Shown: positions 8,325 through 17,885 of the stretch, piece by piece
Layout of the letters: the number at the start of each line of letters is the position of its first letter
Position numbering within the stretch: the stretch's first letter is position 1
Source: Stenotrophomonas indicatrix
GTDB taxonomy: Bacteria; Pseudomonadota; Gammaproteobacteria; Xanthomonadales; Xanthomonadaceae
Direction of reading: 5' to 3'
Length of the DNA: 64,000 nt
NCBI RefSeq assembly: GCF_002750975.1
Contig: NZ_PEJS01000001.1
Location: 3,410,001-3,474,000 of the forward strand
The notes under the pieces: generated by a model
Databases searched by the model: none
Seen by the model: the letters and a program-made list of their open reading frames with translations, nothing else
What the model was told of the DNA's origin: nothing
Position numbers and translations under genes: made by a program

Positions 8325-9836
8325 TCAGGCCACGGCACGTGGCGGATGGATGCGGGTGGGCATCCAGGCAATGAGGGGAATGAAGGCCAGCGCGACCAAC
8401 GCGACCAGCAGGTAGAGATCGGCCGAGGTCAACGCCTGCACCTGCGCATGCAGGCGCGCGCCAAGCTGCGGCCCTTCGGCCAGCCACGGCTGTTCGCCAA
8501 GCCGCTCGACCAGCACGGTGGAGTGGAAATGGCGGCGTCCCTGCGCGACCGCTTCCAGCACGCCGCTGGCCAGCACCGCAGCAAAGCCCTTGACCGTGTT
8601 GAACCACGCCGAGGCAAAGGGGCCGTCCTGTGGCGCCAGGCCGCCGGTGGCCAGCATCAGCAACGGCAGCACCGCCATCGGCTGCGCAAACACCTGCAGC
8701 AGCTGTACCCACAGGAAGTTGTCGCGTATCCAGCTGACGTCCAGATGCGCGCCCAGCCAGCAGGCCAGCGCCAGCAGGGCCAGGCCGGTGGCCTGCACCC
8801 AACGGCAATCGATCGCACGGATGTTCAGCAGTGCGGCGACCAACGGCAGCGCGATGACCTGCGGCACCGCCACCCACAGCAGCATCGGCGCGGTCTGTTG
8901 TGGGCGATAGCCCTGCACGCTGGCGAGGAAGCCGGAAGGAATGGAGATCACCGCCAGCAGCACGAACAGCACGCCACCGAGGGTAATCAGCGAGTAGCTG
9001 AGGTTGCGGTTGGCCAGCAGCTGCAGCTTGAAGAACGGCAGTGGATGGAACCACTCGTTGATGAAGAACAGCACCAGCAGACCCGCACCACCACCCAGCA
9101 TCAGCGTGATCAACGACGAGTCGAACCAGTTCAGGCGCGGGCCCTGCACCAGGCCCAGTACCAGCAGCACCAGCGCCGGCAGGCCGAGCATCAGGCCGAC
9201 GCCGTCGAACTGTGCGAAGCGCTCCAGCCGCAGGGGATCCTGTGGCAGGCCCCAGCCGACCATCGCCATCGCCGCCAGGCAATACGGCACGATCTGCCAG
9301 AACGCCCAGTGCCAGCCCACCTGCTCCACCCAGAATGCGGCCAGCGGAGTGCCCATGCTCGGGCCGAAGGTGGCGGTCAGTGCGTAGGCGGCCAGGCCGT
9401 ACAGCTTGATGCCCGGCGGCAGGAAGCGCAGCGCCACGCTCATCAGCAGCGGCGGCAGCGCGCCCCCACACAGGCCCTGCAATGCGCGCAGCAGCAGAAA
9501 GGTCTGCAGGTTGGGGGCGAGCGGGCACAGCACGCCCAGCACCATGAAGCCGCCGATCATCGCCAGCGCAAAGCGGCGCAGCGAGAAGGTGGCTGCGCAC
9601 CACGGTGCGAATGCCATCGCGCTGACCGACATGGCGCTGTACAGCGCCACGATCCAGCTGCCGTCATCGACGCTGAAACCCATCGCACCGCGGATGTCGG
9701 CCAGCGCGACCTTGGTGACGTTCTCGTTGAAACCCGACACCAGCACTGCCAGCAGCACACCGCACAGCCCAACCAGGATGCGCCGGTCGAAGCCGGGGGC
9801 AGCGACGGGCCGGGGCACTGCCGGCGCCGCGGGCAT
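8325..9836 (-). CDS. MFS drug efflux transporter, DHA2 (EmrB/QacA) family
   Basis: A 503-residue inner-membrane protein with about 14 hydrophobic helices, the size and helix count of the DHA2 family. The segment NENVTKVALADIRGAMGFS matches the conserved first-helix/loop region, and STPxxMG-type sequence FGPSMGTPLAAFW corresponds to motif C of antiporters. I chose the ATG at 9836; a GTG six codons upstream (9854) is equally possible because neither has a clear ribosome-binding site. It is the first gene of a three-gene pump operon read leftward, with a LysR regulator 172 bases upstream on the same strand. Substrate cannot be read from the sequence. Confidence 0.9.
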   Translation of the reverse strand: MPAAPAVPRPVAAPGFDRRILVGLCGVLLAVLVSGFNENVTKVALADIRGAMGFSVDDGSWIVALYSAMSVSAMAFAPWCAATFSLRRFALAMIGGFMVLGVLCPLAPNLQTFLLLRALQGLCGGALPPLLMSVALRFLPPGIKLYGLAAYALTATFGPSMGTPLAAFWVEQVGWHWAFWQIVPYCLAAMAMVGWGLPQDPLRLERFAQFDGVGLMLGLPALVLLVLGLVQGPRLNWFDSSLITLMLGGGAGLLVLFFINEWFHPLPFFKLQLLANRNLSYSLITLGGVLFVLLAVISIPSGFLASVQGYRPQQTAPMLLWVAVPQVIALPLVAALLNIRAIDCRWVQATGLALLALACWLGAHLDVSWIRDNFLWVQLLQVFAQPMAVLPLLMLATGGLAPQDGPFASAWFNTVKGFAAVLASGVLEAVAQGRRHFHSTVLVERLGEQPWLAEGPQLGARLHAQVQALTSADLYLLVALVALAFIPLIAWMPTRIHPPRAVA

Positions 9837-10008
9837 GGCGGCCGGCGTGCTCACTGCCGACTGCCGATCCGTGCAGTACACGGCATATATGGAGACATTG
9901 GATTGCGCTCGGTGGAACTTTCGGGAGCGCAGTCTAGAAAGGCCGTTGCCTGCGAAAAATGGCGTGCCCGGCATCGCAGGCGTGCGTCCGGCGCACGCCC
10001 GCGGGCAA

Positions 10009-10926
10009 TCAGTGGTGGGCCGCCTCGACCGAATCGCACATGCCCTTGATCGCCCGCCGCAGCCACTGGTGGGCCGGGTCGTTGTCCATGCGTGGGTGCC
10101 AGGCCTGCACCAGCGCTACGGTCCGCACCGGCACCGGCAGCGGGAACATCCGCAGCGGCAGGCCCATGCGGGTGATGCGGTCGAGCATCACGCTTGGCAT
10201 CTGCGGCAGCACCAGGTCCGAATCGGCGGCAGCAAAGATCGCGCCGTGGAAGGTAGGGATGACCACTGCCACCCGTCGTTGCAGGCCAAGCGCTGCCAGC
10301 TCTTCGTCGATCGGGCCATGCGCAAGCCCGCGCCGGGACACGGCGATGTGGTCGCACGCGGCGAAGCGCTCGACACTGATGTCGCCGTCGAACAACGGAT
10401 GGTCCTCGCGTGCCGCGCCCAGCAGCGAGGTGGTGAACAGGTGCTGCACCTTGGTTTCCGGGCTGTGCTTGCCGGCCGTGCTGATGTACAGGTCGATCCG
10501 CCCCTGCACCATCGCATCGTCATCGGTATCGCCTTCGGGCACGAAGCGCAGCATGCAGCGCGGTGCCTGCTGGCGGAAGACATCACGCAGGCGGCCGCCA
10601 TAGCTGCCGATGAACACATCGTTGGCGCGCACGCTGAACGTTCGTTCCAGCGTGGCCATGTCGACCTCGCGGCCCGCATTGAACACGCGGTGTGCCTGCT
10701 CGATCACATCGCGCACCTGCTCACGCAGTTCCAGCGCGCGTGGCGTGGGGGCGAGCCCACGGCCGGCGCGCACCAGCACCGGATCACCCAGGGCTACCCG
10801 TACCCGGCCCAGGGTACGGCTCATCGCCGGCGCACTGAGATTCATCCGTCGCGCAGCGGCCGCCACGCTGCATTCGTCGATCAGCACATCCAGTGCCAGC
10901 AACAGGTTCAGGTCCGGCAAGGGCAT
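10009..10926 (-). CDS. LysR-family transcriptional regulator next to the efflux operon
   Basis: A 305-residue LTTR. The winged helix-turn-helix spans residues 1-65 (LNLLLALDVLIDECSVAAAA ... APAMSRTLGRVR), followed by the two-lobed effector domain. Sequence style (DLNLLLALDVLIDE, RDDHPLF-like EDHPLFDG) places it in the NodD/LinR-like subgroup. It is encoded upstream of and on the same strand as the pump genes rather than divergently, so it could be the first gene of that operon or an independent local regulator. The start at 10926 agrees with the family N-terminus MPLPDLNLL. Confidence 0.9.
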   Translation of the reverse strand: MPLPDLNLLLALDVLIDECSVAAAARRMNLSAPAMSRTLGRVRVALGDPVLVRAGRGLAPTPRALELREQVRDVIEQAHRVFNAGREVDMATLERTFSVRANDVFIGSYGGRLRDVFRQQAPRCMLRFVPEGDTDDDAMVQGRIDLYISTAGKHSPETKVQHLFTTSLLGAAREDHPLFDGDISVERFAACDHIAVSRRGLAHGPIDEELAALGLQRRVAVVIPTFHGAIFAAADSDLVLPQMPSVMLDRITRMGLPLRMFPLPVPVRTVALVQAWHPRMDNDPAHQWLRRAIKGMCDSVEAAHH

Positions 10927-11067
10927 GGCAGTCTCCCGCAAATGGGATGACTCTACTGCAATCCAGATCATCCAGAATTGCGTTGTACGCACGTATTGAC
11001 TGCGGCGCACGGCATGGGTGCGCGCGACGACATCAGCGACCATCAGCGCCCTGCAAAGGAGCTTTCC

Positions 11068-11508
11068 ATGTTCAACACCCTGCTGGTCGCGCTTGATGGC
11101 GGCCCCCAGCACGACCGCGTGCTGGACCTGGCCGCCACCATGGCCGGCCCCCGCAGCCGCCTGCACCTGCTGTGCGTGCTTGACCCCGAATTCGCGCTGG
11201 CCGCTGGTGCCACTGATGCCGACCGCCGTGAGTATCCCGCCGCCGCCCGGCAGCAGGCGCATGCCGAAGCGGTACTGGCCGACGCCCTGGCCGAGCTGCG
11301 CGAGCGCGGCGTGGACGCCATCGCACAGCTGCCTTCCGGCGATCCTGGCGAAGTGATCAGCGCGCAGGCGCGTCGCCTGCAATGCGACCTGATCGTCATC
11401 GGCCACCGCCATCTGTCACGCCTGCAGCGCCTGTTCGAGCCCTCGGTGGGGCAATGGACGATCGACCATGCGCCTTGCCCGGTGCTGGTGGAAACACGTG
11501 ATCCGTAG
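11068..11508 (+). CDS. Universal stress protein (UspA family)
   Basis: A 146-residue single-domain Usp. It starts with MFNTLLVALDGGPQHDRVL, has a central DLIVIGHRHLSRLQRLFEPS segment that corresponds to the nucleotide-binding loop G-2x-G-9x-G(S/T), here with glycines partly replaced, and ends with the typical APCPVLVE strand. The degenerate loop makes ATP binding uncertain. AAGGAG precedes the ATG at 11068. It is divergent from the LysR gene, sharing a 141-base promoter region. Confidence 0.88.
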   Translation: MFNTLLVALDGGPQHDRVLDLAATMAGPRSRLHLLCVLDPEFALAAGATDADRREYPAAARQQAHAEAVLADALAELRERGVDAIAQLPSGDPGEVISAQARRLQCDLIVIGHRHLSRLQRLFEPSVGQWTIDHAPCPVLVETRDP

Positions 11509-11567
11509 GTATCGCCACCATGGCGATGTACTGGCCTGCGGCGGCCTGACGCGGGCTGCCTGCCAGG

Positions 11568-11592
11568 GTAGTGCCGGCCGCTGGCCGACAAC
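11568..11592. repeat. GTAG palindrome downstream of the usp gene
   Basis: GTAGTGCCGGCCGCTGGCCG followed by ACAAC is a single REP palindrome of the CCGGCCGCTGGCCGG stem family. The 35 bases beginning at 11540 are identical to 5711-5745. Confidence 0.7.
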
Positions 11593-11678
11593 GCCTGCGC
11601 CTGCTGGATCCGACCGGGCGGTCGCGCCAGCCCCGATCAACCACGCACATTCCTGCCGTGGCAGTCGCGCAGCCATGC

Positions 11679-13124
11679 TCAACAGTCCAGCGTGTCGTGC
11701 GCGCCCCCGTCGTCGTCCAGCACGTGTGCGTGCAGGATCACCTGGTTGCGGCCCGCACGCTTGGCCGCGTACAGGCCGGCATCGGCATCGGCCAGCAACT
11801 GTTCGGCGGTGGCCAGCGCCGGCGGATGCAGGTAACCCACGCCCACGCTGATGCTGACCCGGCCTTCCGGCAGCGGCAGCGCTTCCACCGCCTCGCGCAG
11901 GCGCTCGGCCAGCGCCAGCACACCCGACAGTGGGCTGCCGGGCACGATCACCGCGAATTCCTCACCGCCATAGCGCGCCACGCTGTCGGCCGCGCGCCCG
12001 GCGGTGGCCTGCAGCACCGCCGCCACCGCCTGCAGGCAGCGGTCGCCGGCAGGATGACCGTGCTGATCGTTGAATGCCTTGAAATGGTCGATGTCCACCA
12101 GCAGCAATGCCAGCTCGCTGCCGCTGCGGCGCGCCCGGTTCCATTCGGCCAGCAGCAGCGTATCGAACTGACGGCGATTGGCTACGCCGGTCAGGCCATC
12201 CTGCCGCGCCATCTGATCCAGGCCGGCCTGTCGTTCCAGCAGGTCGAGCTGCAGCAACGTGCTGCGCAGGCTGAAGCCCAGCGTTGCCACCACGAACCCG
12301 GTCAGCGCCAACGGCCGCGCGTGGTCCACCACCAGGGTGCCGACCACCAGCAGCAACAAGGGCAGGATGATCGGTCCACCGGCCTGCACCAATCGCAGCA
12401 GGCGAGGATGCAGCACGAAGCCCGGTGCGGGTGCCTGGCGCAGCGCCAGCAGCGCCAGCAGCAGGAACGGCAGGTCGATCAGCAGATCGTTGTAGGCGCC
12501 GAACGACTGCTCGGCGGTGTAGTGATTGATGTAGAACGCAACCAGCAGATAAGACAGCGCATACAGCGCCAGCGCGCGGTAGAAGCTGCGCCGTTCAGGC
12601 GCATCGCCGGCGACCCAGCGCACCACCGCGAAACCGGCGATGCACAGGTTCTGGATGTCGAACATGCGCTGCATGTGCGCCATCGCCTGGTCGTCAATAT
12701 CGATGCGGTCGGCGAAGGACTGGGTATGCACGAAGAACAACACACCCAGCAGGGCCGCCATCACGCCGTCGATCAGGCTGATGGTCCAGCGTTCGCGACG
12801 GGCGCGGGCCAGGATGAACACCAGCGGCACACCGTACAGCACATACAGCAGCAGGCTGGCGCGCGGGGTGATGTCGGCCCGTCCGGCGCCCAGTGCGTCT
12901 GCCATGTTGAAGGCCATGCCACCGGCCCAGAGCAGCAGCGCCACTGCAGTGGCACGCCAGCCCAGCGCAGCACGGTCGCGCTGGCCACGCCACAGGCAGG
13001 CCGCAGCCGCCAGCAGGGGTGCCACGGTCAGGAACACGAACGACCCCTCACCGGCCGCACCCGGCCAGAACGCCACGACCACGCCATGGCAGATCAGGAA
13101 CATCAGCGCCAGCACAACCAGCAT
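11679..13124 (-). CDS. Membrane-anchored diguanylate cyclase (GGDEF)
   Basis: A 481-residue enzyme predicted to make cyclic-di-GMP at the inner membrane. Residues 1 to about 280 contain eight or nine hydrophobic helices forming an uncharacterised membrane sensor. The C-terminal GGDEF domain starts with DGLTGVANRRQFD, and the active-site loop is GGEEF at 386-390. An RxxD inhibitory site (RAAD, 377-380) stands exactly five residues before it, so product inhibition is expected. The ATG at 13124 follows GGGGGA. No EAL domain is present. It stands alone, convergent with usp. Confidence 0.93.
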   Translation of the reverse strand: MLVVLALMFLICHGVVVAFWPGAAGEGSFVFLTVAPLLAAAACLWRGQRDRAALGWRATAVALLLWAGGMAFNMADALGAGRADITPRASLLLYVLYGVPLVFILARARRERWTISLIDGVMAALLGVLFFVHTQSFADRIDIDDQAMAHMQRMFDIQNLCIAGFAVVRWVAGDAPERRSFYRALALYALSYLLVAFYINHYTAEQSFGAYNDLLIDLPFLLLALLALRQAPAPGFVLHPRLLRLVQAGGPIILPLLLLVVGTLVVDHARPLALTGFVVATLGFSLRSTLLQLDLLERQAGLDQMARQDGLTGVANRRQFDTLLLAEWNRARRSGSELALLLVDIDHFKAFNDQHGHPAGDRCLQAVAAVLQATAGRAADSVARYGGEEFAVIVPGSPLSGVLALAERLREAVEALPLPEGRVSISVGVGYLHPPALATAEQLLADADAGLYAAKRAGRNQVILHAHVLDDDGGAHDTLDC

Positions 13125-13230
13125 GCATCCCCCATGCGCAAGGCCGTATGGCGGCACGATAGCGCGCTGGCACGCCACAGCGGCGTGATCCACTGCGGCA
13201 AAACGGCACTCCGGGCACACGCTCTGGTCG

Positions 13231-13300
13231 TGCCGGCCGCTGGCCGGCAACCCCAGGGAATCACGGGTCTGCAGGTTGCCGGCCAGCGGCCGGCACTACC
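13231..13300. repeat. Inverted pair of GTAG palindromes
   Basis: TGCCGGCCGCTGGCCGGCAA and its mirror TTGCCGGCCAGCGGCCGGCA, ending in CTACC, are separated by about 22 bases and could fold as one cruciform between the diguanylate cyclase promoter and the 3' end of fghA. Confidence 0.75.
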
Positions 13301-13309
13301 AGCAAAACG

Positions 13310-14140
13310 TCAGGCGTACAGCGCGCGGGCGTGGTGCGCGATGTGCTCGCCGATGAAGCTGGCGATGAAGTAATAGCTGTGGTCGTAGCCGGGCTGCAGG
13401 CGCAGGCTCAGCGGATGACCGGCAGCATCGCAGGCCTGCTGCAGGCGCTGCGGCTGCAGCTGGGTGTGCAGGAACTCATCCCCCTCGCCCTGGTCAACCA
13501 GCAGCGGCAGGCGCTCGCTGACGTGGGCCACAAGTTCGCAGGTATCCCACTGCGCCCAGTCGGCCGGGTTGTCACCAAGGTAGGCGGCGAATGCCTTCTG
13601 CCCCCACGGCACGTGGCTGGGTGCCACGATCGGCGAGAACGCCGACACGCTGCGGTAGCGGCCGGGGTTGCGCAGCGCGATCACCAGCGCGCCATGGCCG
13701 CCCATCGAATGGCCACTGATGCCTCGTGCGTCGGTTGCCGGGAAACCCGCCTCGATCAACGCCGGCAGCTCGTGAGCGACGTAGTCGTGCATGCGGTAGT
13801 GCTTGGCCCACGGCTGCTGTGTGGCGTTGAGATAGAAACCCGCGCCCTTGCCCAGGTCATAGCCCTCGGCATCGGCCACGTCATCGCCACGCGGGCTGGT
13901 GTCCGGGGCGACGATGATCACGCCGTGCTCGGCCGCATAGCGCTGCGCGCCGGCCTTGGTGATGAAGTTCTGCTCGGTGCAGGTCAGTCCGCTCAGCCAG
14001 TACAGCACCGGCAGCTTCCGGGTTTCCGCCTGCGGCGGCAGGTACACGGCGAACTGCATGTCGCAGCCCAGCGTGGTCGAATGATGGCGGTAGACATCCT
14101 GCCAACCGCCGGCACAGGCGCGGTGTTCGATACGTTCCAT
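13310..14140 (-). CDS. fghA: S-formylglutathione hydrolase
   Basis: A 276-residue esterase-D-family serine hydrolase that hydrolyses S-formylglutathione to formate and glutathione, the last step of glutathione-dependent formaldehyde detoxification. The nucleophile elbow GHSMGGHGA places the catalytic serine at residue 145, and the segments YWLSGLTCTEQNFITKAG and DTSPRG are family signatures. Length matches the usual 275-280. A GGGAGGAAACCTC ribosome-binding site precedes the ATG at 14140. It is the distal gene of frmR-adhC-fghA, 50 bases after adhC. Confidence 0.95.
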   Translation of the reverse strand: MERIEHRACAGGWQDVYRHHSTTLGCDMQFAVYLPPQAETRKLPVLYWLSGLTCTEQNFITKAGAQRYAAEHGVIIVAPDTSPRGDDVADAEGYDLGKGAGFYLNATQQPWAKHYRMHDYVAHELPALIEAGFPATDARGISGHSMGGHGALVIALRNPGRYRSVSAFSPIVAPSHVPWGQKAFAAYLGDNPADWAQWDTCELVAHVSERLPLLVDQGEGDEFLHTQLQPQRLQQACDAAGHPLSLRLQPGYDHSYYFIASFIGEHIAHHARALYA

Positions 14141-14190
14141 GAGGTTTCCTCCCGAGGGACGGCAGGCAAGCGCCTGCCGCCCGGCGCGGC

Positions 14191-15363
<1,173 letters not shown>

Positions 15364-15639
15364 TCATTTCAGGTACGAGCGGATCAACGCACTCATGTCG
15401 CGCACGCGTTCGGCGCGTTGTTCATCGGAGGCGGCGGGCTGGCCGAACTCCTCGCGCAGGTGCGCTTCCATCACTTCGGACATCAGGCCGTTGACCGCGC
15501 CACGGATGGCGGCGATCTGCTGCAGCACCGGCCCGCAGTCGGCGCCGGCTTCCAGCGCGCGGTCCAGCGCATCGCACTGGCCGCGGATGCGGCGCACGCG
15601 GGCCAGAACCTTCTTTTTCTCTTCGGGAGAGTGCGGCAT
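15364..15639 (-). CDS. frmR: Formaldehyde-responsive repressor, CsoR/RcnR family
   Basis: A 91-residue all-helical repressor. The residues that define formaldehyde sensing in FrmR are present: proline at position 2 (which reacts with the thiol partner) and cysteine at position 35 (GADCGPVLQQ). The metal-site histidines expected in RcnR are not all present, which favours FrmR over a metal sensor. It is the first gene of the frmR-adhC-fghA operon and should repress it by binding the palindrome 20 bases upstream of its start, being released by formaldehyde. Confidence 0.92.
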   Translation of the reverse strand: MPHSPEEKKKVLARVRRIRGQCDALDRALEAGADCGPVLQQIAAIRGAVNGLMSEVMEAHLREEFGQPAASDEQRAERVRDMSALIRSYLK

Positions 15640-15658
15640 CGTGGGCCGGCCTCGGAAC

Positions 15659-15677
15659 TATACTGGGGGATAGTATA
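15659..15677. promoter_or_regulatory. FrmR operator
   Basis: The inverted repeat TATACT-GGGGGAT-AGTATA lies 20 bases upstream of the frmR start codon. It matches the RcnR/FrmR operator layout TACT-G-tract-AGTA known from enterobacteria. Autoregulation of the operon by FrmR follows from position. Confidence 0.8.
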
Positions 15678-15695
15678 CAGGAGCCGATCCGGACC

Positions 15696-16604
15696 TCAAT
15701 CGAACGCCCCCTCTGCGGCCAGCCGGGTCAGCTCTTCCACCACGTAACGCACCTTCGGCCGCAGATGCCGCGTCTGTGGCCACAGCGCATGGATGTCCAC
15801 ATGGTGCTGCGTGCAGTGGTCCAGTACCGACTGCAACGCACCGGATTCCAAGTGATGGCGCACCAGAGACATCGGCATCTGGCAGATCCCCAACCCGGCG
15901 ATCGCCCCCTCGATCACCGCATCGCCATCGTTGAGCTGGTGCGTGGCACTGGGGATGAAGCTGCCGTTGGTGCCCTCGCTGCCGATCCGCCACGCCACCG
16001 ACTGGCCATGACGGAAGCCGACCACGCTGCGATGGTCGCGCAGTTCGTCCAGCGTCTGCGGCACACCATAGGCCTGCAGGTAGGCCGGCGACGCGCAGGT
16101 CACCAGGCGCTGGCTGGCCAGCTTGCGCGCGACCAGGTGCTCGGCGTGATGCAGGCCGCCAAAGCGGATCAGCAGGTCGATGCCCTCTTCCACCGGGTCA
16201 ACGAAGTGATCGGTGAAGGTCATCGTCAACTGCAGGTCCGGGTGTTCATTGCACATGCGCAGCAGTACCGGCAGCACCACCAGCCGCCCGAACGAGGACG
16301 GCATGTCGATGCGCAGGCGGCCGCTCGGCAGATGCGCAGCCGAGCTCAGGCAGGCTTCGGCCGCCGCGATTTCATCCAGGGCCGCGGCGCAGGAGGCGTA
16401 GTACGCCTCGCCGTCGGTGGTCAGCGCGATGCGCCGGGTGGTGCGATGGAACAGGCGCACGCCCAGCCGCGTTTCCAGCCGGGCGATGGCCTTGCCGACC
16501 GCCGAGCGGGAGATGCCCAGCGCGTCGGCGGCCTCGGTGAAGGTGGCCGAGCGCGCCGTGGTGACGAAGGTCGCCAGGCCATTCAGGGATTCGACGGGAA
16601 GCAT
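15696..16604 (-). CDS. LysR-family regulator, divergent from an Old Yellow Enzyme
   Basis: A 302-residue LTTR of the CrgA-like group. The helix-turn-helix is residues 1-65 (LNGLATFVTTARSATFTEAA, LGISRSAVGKAIARLE, RLFHRTTRRIALT), followed by the ligand-binding domain. Divergent from the Old Yellow Enzyme gene with 122 bases between the two start codons, the usual arrangement for a local activator/repressor; a 15-base palindrome lies in the gap. It is tail-to-head with frmR but separated from it by the FrmR operator. Confidence 0.92.
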   Translation of the reverse strand: MLPVESLNGLATFVTTARSATFTEAADALGISRSAVGKAIARLETRLGVRLFHRTTRRIALTTDGEAYYASCAAALDEIAAAEACLSSAAHLPSGRLRIDMPSSFGRLVVLPVLLRMCNEHPDLQLTMTFTDHFVDPVEEGIDLLIRFGGLHHAEHLVARKLASQRLVTCASPAYLQAYGVPQTLDELRDHRSVVGFRHGQSVAWRIGSEGTNGSFIPSATHQLNDGDAVIEGAIAGLGICQMPMSLVRHHLESGALQSVLDHCTQHHVDIHALWPQTRHLRPKVRYVVEELTRLAAEGAFD

Positions 16605-16622
16605 CGGCAGGCTCGCTCATTG

Positions 16623-16637
16623 GGGACAGATTGTCCC
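16623..16637. promoter_or_regulatory. Palindrome in the LysR/OYE divergent promoter
   Basis: GGGACA-GAT-TGTCCC is a perfect six-base inverted repeat with a three-base centre, located 19 bases upstream of the lysR start and about 90 bases upstream of the oxidoreductase start. It is the only clear dyad in the gap and is the best candidate operator for this regulator. Confidence 0.5.
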
Positions 16638-16726
16638 GCCTGACGGGAAATCTACCGCCTTTATGTGCCCGCATGTCAACTCCATCATGGTGCTGTCGCG
16701 CCGTTGGCGCCCTCCCCCGCTCCGAG

Positions 16727-17839
16727 ATGACTGACATGACCGCCGCCCTGTTCCGCCCCTTCGACCTCGCTGGACTACCCCTGCACAACCGCATCGCGAT
16801 GGCGCCGATGACCCGCGCCCGCAACCCCGGCGCCATCGCCAATGCGCTGACCGCCCAGTATTACCGGCAGCGCGCCAGCGCCGGCCTGATCATCAGCGAA
16901 GGCACGCCGGTGTCGGCGCAGGGCCAGGGTTACATCGACGTGCCGGGCATCTGGTCGGCCGAGCAGGTGGCCGGTTGGACGCTTGTCACCGACGCTGTAC
17001 ACGCTGCGCAGGGCGCGATCTTCGCGCAGCTGTGGCACGTCGGCCGCATGTCACACGCCTCGCTGCAGCCCGACGGCGGCCAGCCGGTAAGCGCCGGCAC
17101 GCGGCCGGTGGCGAGCGATCCGAAGAACACCTCGTTCGTCTATCTGGACGACGGCAGCCGTGGCCATGCCGATCCGACGCCGCCGCGTGCACTCAGCACG
17201 GAAGAAGTGCCGGGCATCGTCGCCGACTTCGTGCAGGGTGCCGACAACGCGATCGCCGCCGGCTTCGATGGCATCGAACTGCATGCGGCAAACGGCTATC
17301 TGTTCGAGCAGTTCCTCAACCCGGTCACCAATGACCGGCAGGACGTGTACGGCGGTTCGCTGCGCAACCGCGCGCGGCTGATCCTGGACACCGTGGATGC
17401 GATGGCCGCGCGCATCGGCGCGCACCGCATCGGCGTGCGCCTTGCGCCGAACAGCCAGGTCTTCGACATGCCCGCCTATGCGGAAAACGAAGCCAGCTAT
17501 CTGTACCTGGCCGAGGAACTGGGCAAGCGCGGGCTGGCCTATGTGCATCTGAACGACAACTACCTGCACGGCGCACCGGCGATCGGCGAGGCCTTCCTCA
17601 AGGCCTTCAAGCAGGCTTACGGCGGCACGGTGATCCTGGCCGGCGGCATGACCCGCGAACGCGCCCTGCGCCTGGTCGAGGAAGGCATCATCGATCTGGC
17701 CGCCTTCGGCCAACCGTTCATCGCCAACCCGGATCTGGTCGAGCGCCTGCAGCGCGATGTCCCGCTGGCCATCCCCGACCGCAGCACTTATTACGGCGGC
17801 GGCAGCGAGGGCTACCTCGACTACCCGCCGGCCCCGTAG
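16727..17839 (+). CDS. Old Yellow Enzyme family flavin oxidoreductase (NemA-like)
   Basis: A 370-residue FMN-dependent ene-reductase with a TIM-barrel fold. Signatures: LFRPFDLAGLPLHNRIAMAP at the N-terminus, the active-site/FMN segment IELHAANGYLFEQFL with the paired H and N residues near 180, QDVYGGSLRNRARL, and the C-terminal FMN-phosphate loop FGQPFIANPDLVERL. It reduces activated double bonds, quinones or nitro compounds using NAD(P)H. The ATG at 16727 or one three codons later could start it; neither has a strong ribosome-binding site. Divergent LysR gene is the likely regulator. Confidence 0.93.
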   Translation: MTDMTAALFRPFDLAGLPLHNRIAMAPMTRARNPGAIANALTAQYYRQRASAGLIISEGTPVSAQGQGYIDVPGIWSAEQVAGWTLVTDAVHAAQGAIFAQLWHVGRMSHASLQPDGGQPVSAGTRPVASDPKNTSFVYLDDGSRGHADPTPPRALSTEEVPGIVADFVQGADNAIAAGFDGIELHAANGYLFEQFLNPVTNDRQDVYGGSLRNRARLILDTVDAMAARIGAHRIGVRLAPNSQVFDMPAYAENEASYLYLAEELGKRGLAYVHLNDNYLHGAPAIGEAFLKAFKQAYGGTVILAGGMTRERALRLVEEGIIDLAAFGQPFIANPDLVERLQRDVPLAIPDRSTYYGGGSEGYLDYPPAP

Positions 17840-17862
17840 ATCCACACCACGCGTGGATGCGG
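17837..17862. repeat. GTAG palindrome after the OYE gene
   Basis: GTAGATCCACACCACGCGTG followed by GATGC is a REP palindrome of the ATCCACGC/GCGTGGAT stem family, overlapping the stop codon region of the oxidoreductase and lying between two convergent genes. Confidence 0.65.
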
Positions 17863-17885
17863 CGCGCCATTCGCCACCGAACACA

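Noticed and set aside
8303..8371. Upstream in-frame extension of the HlyD gene
   Set aside because: It would overlap the MFS gene and lacks a ribosome-binding site, while the ATG at 8302 has one and starts just before the membrane anchor.
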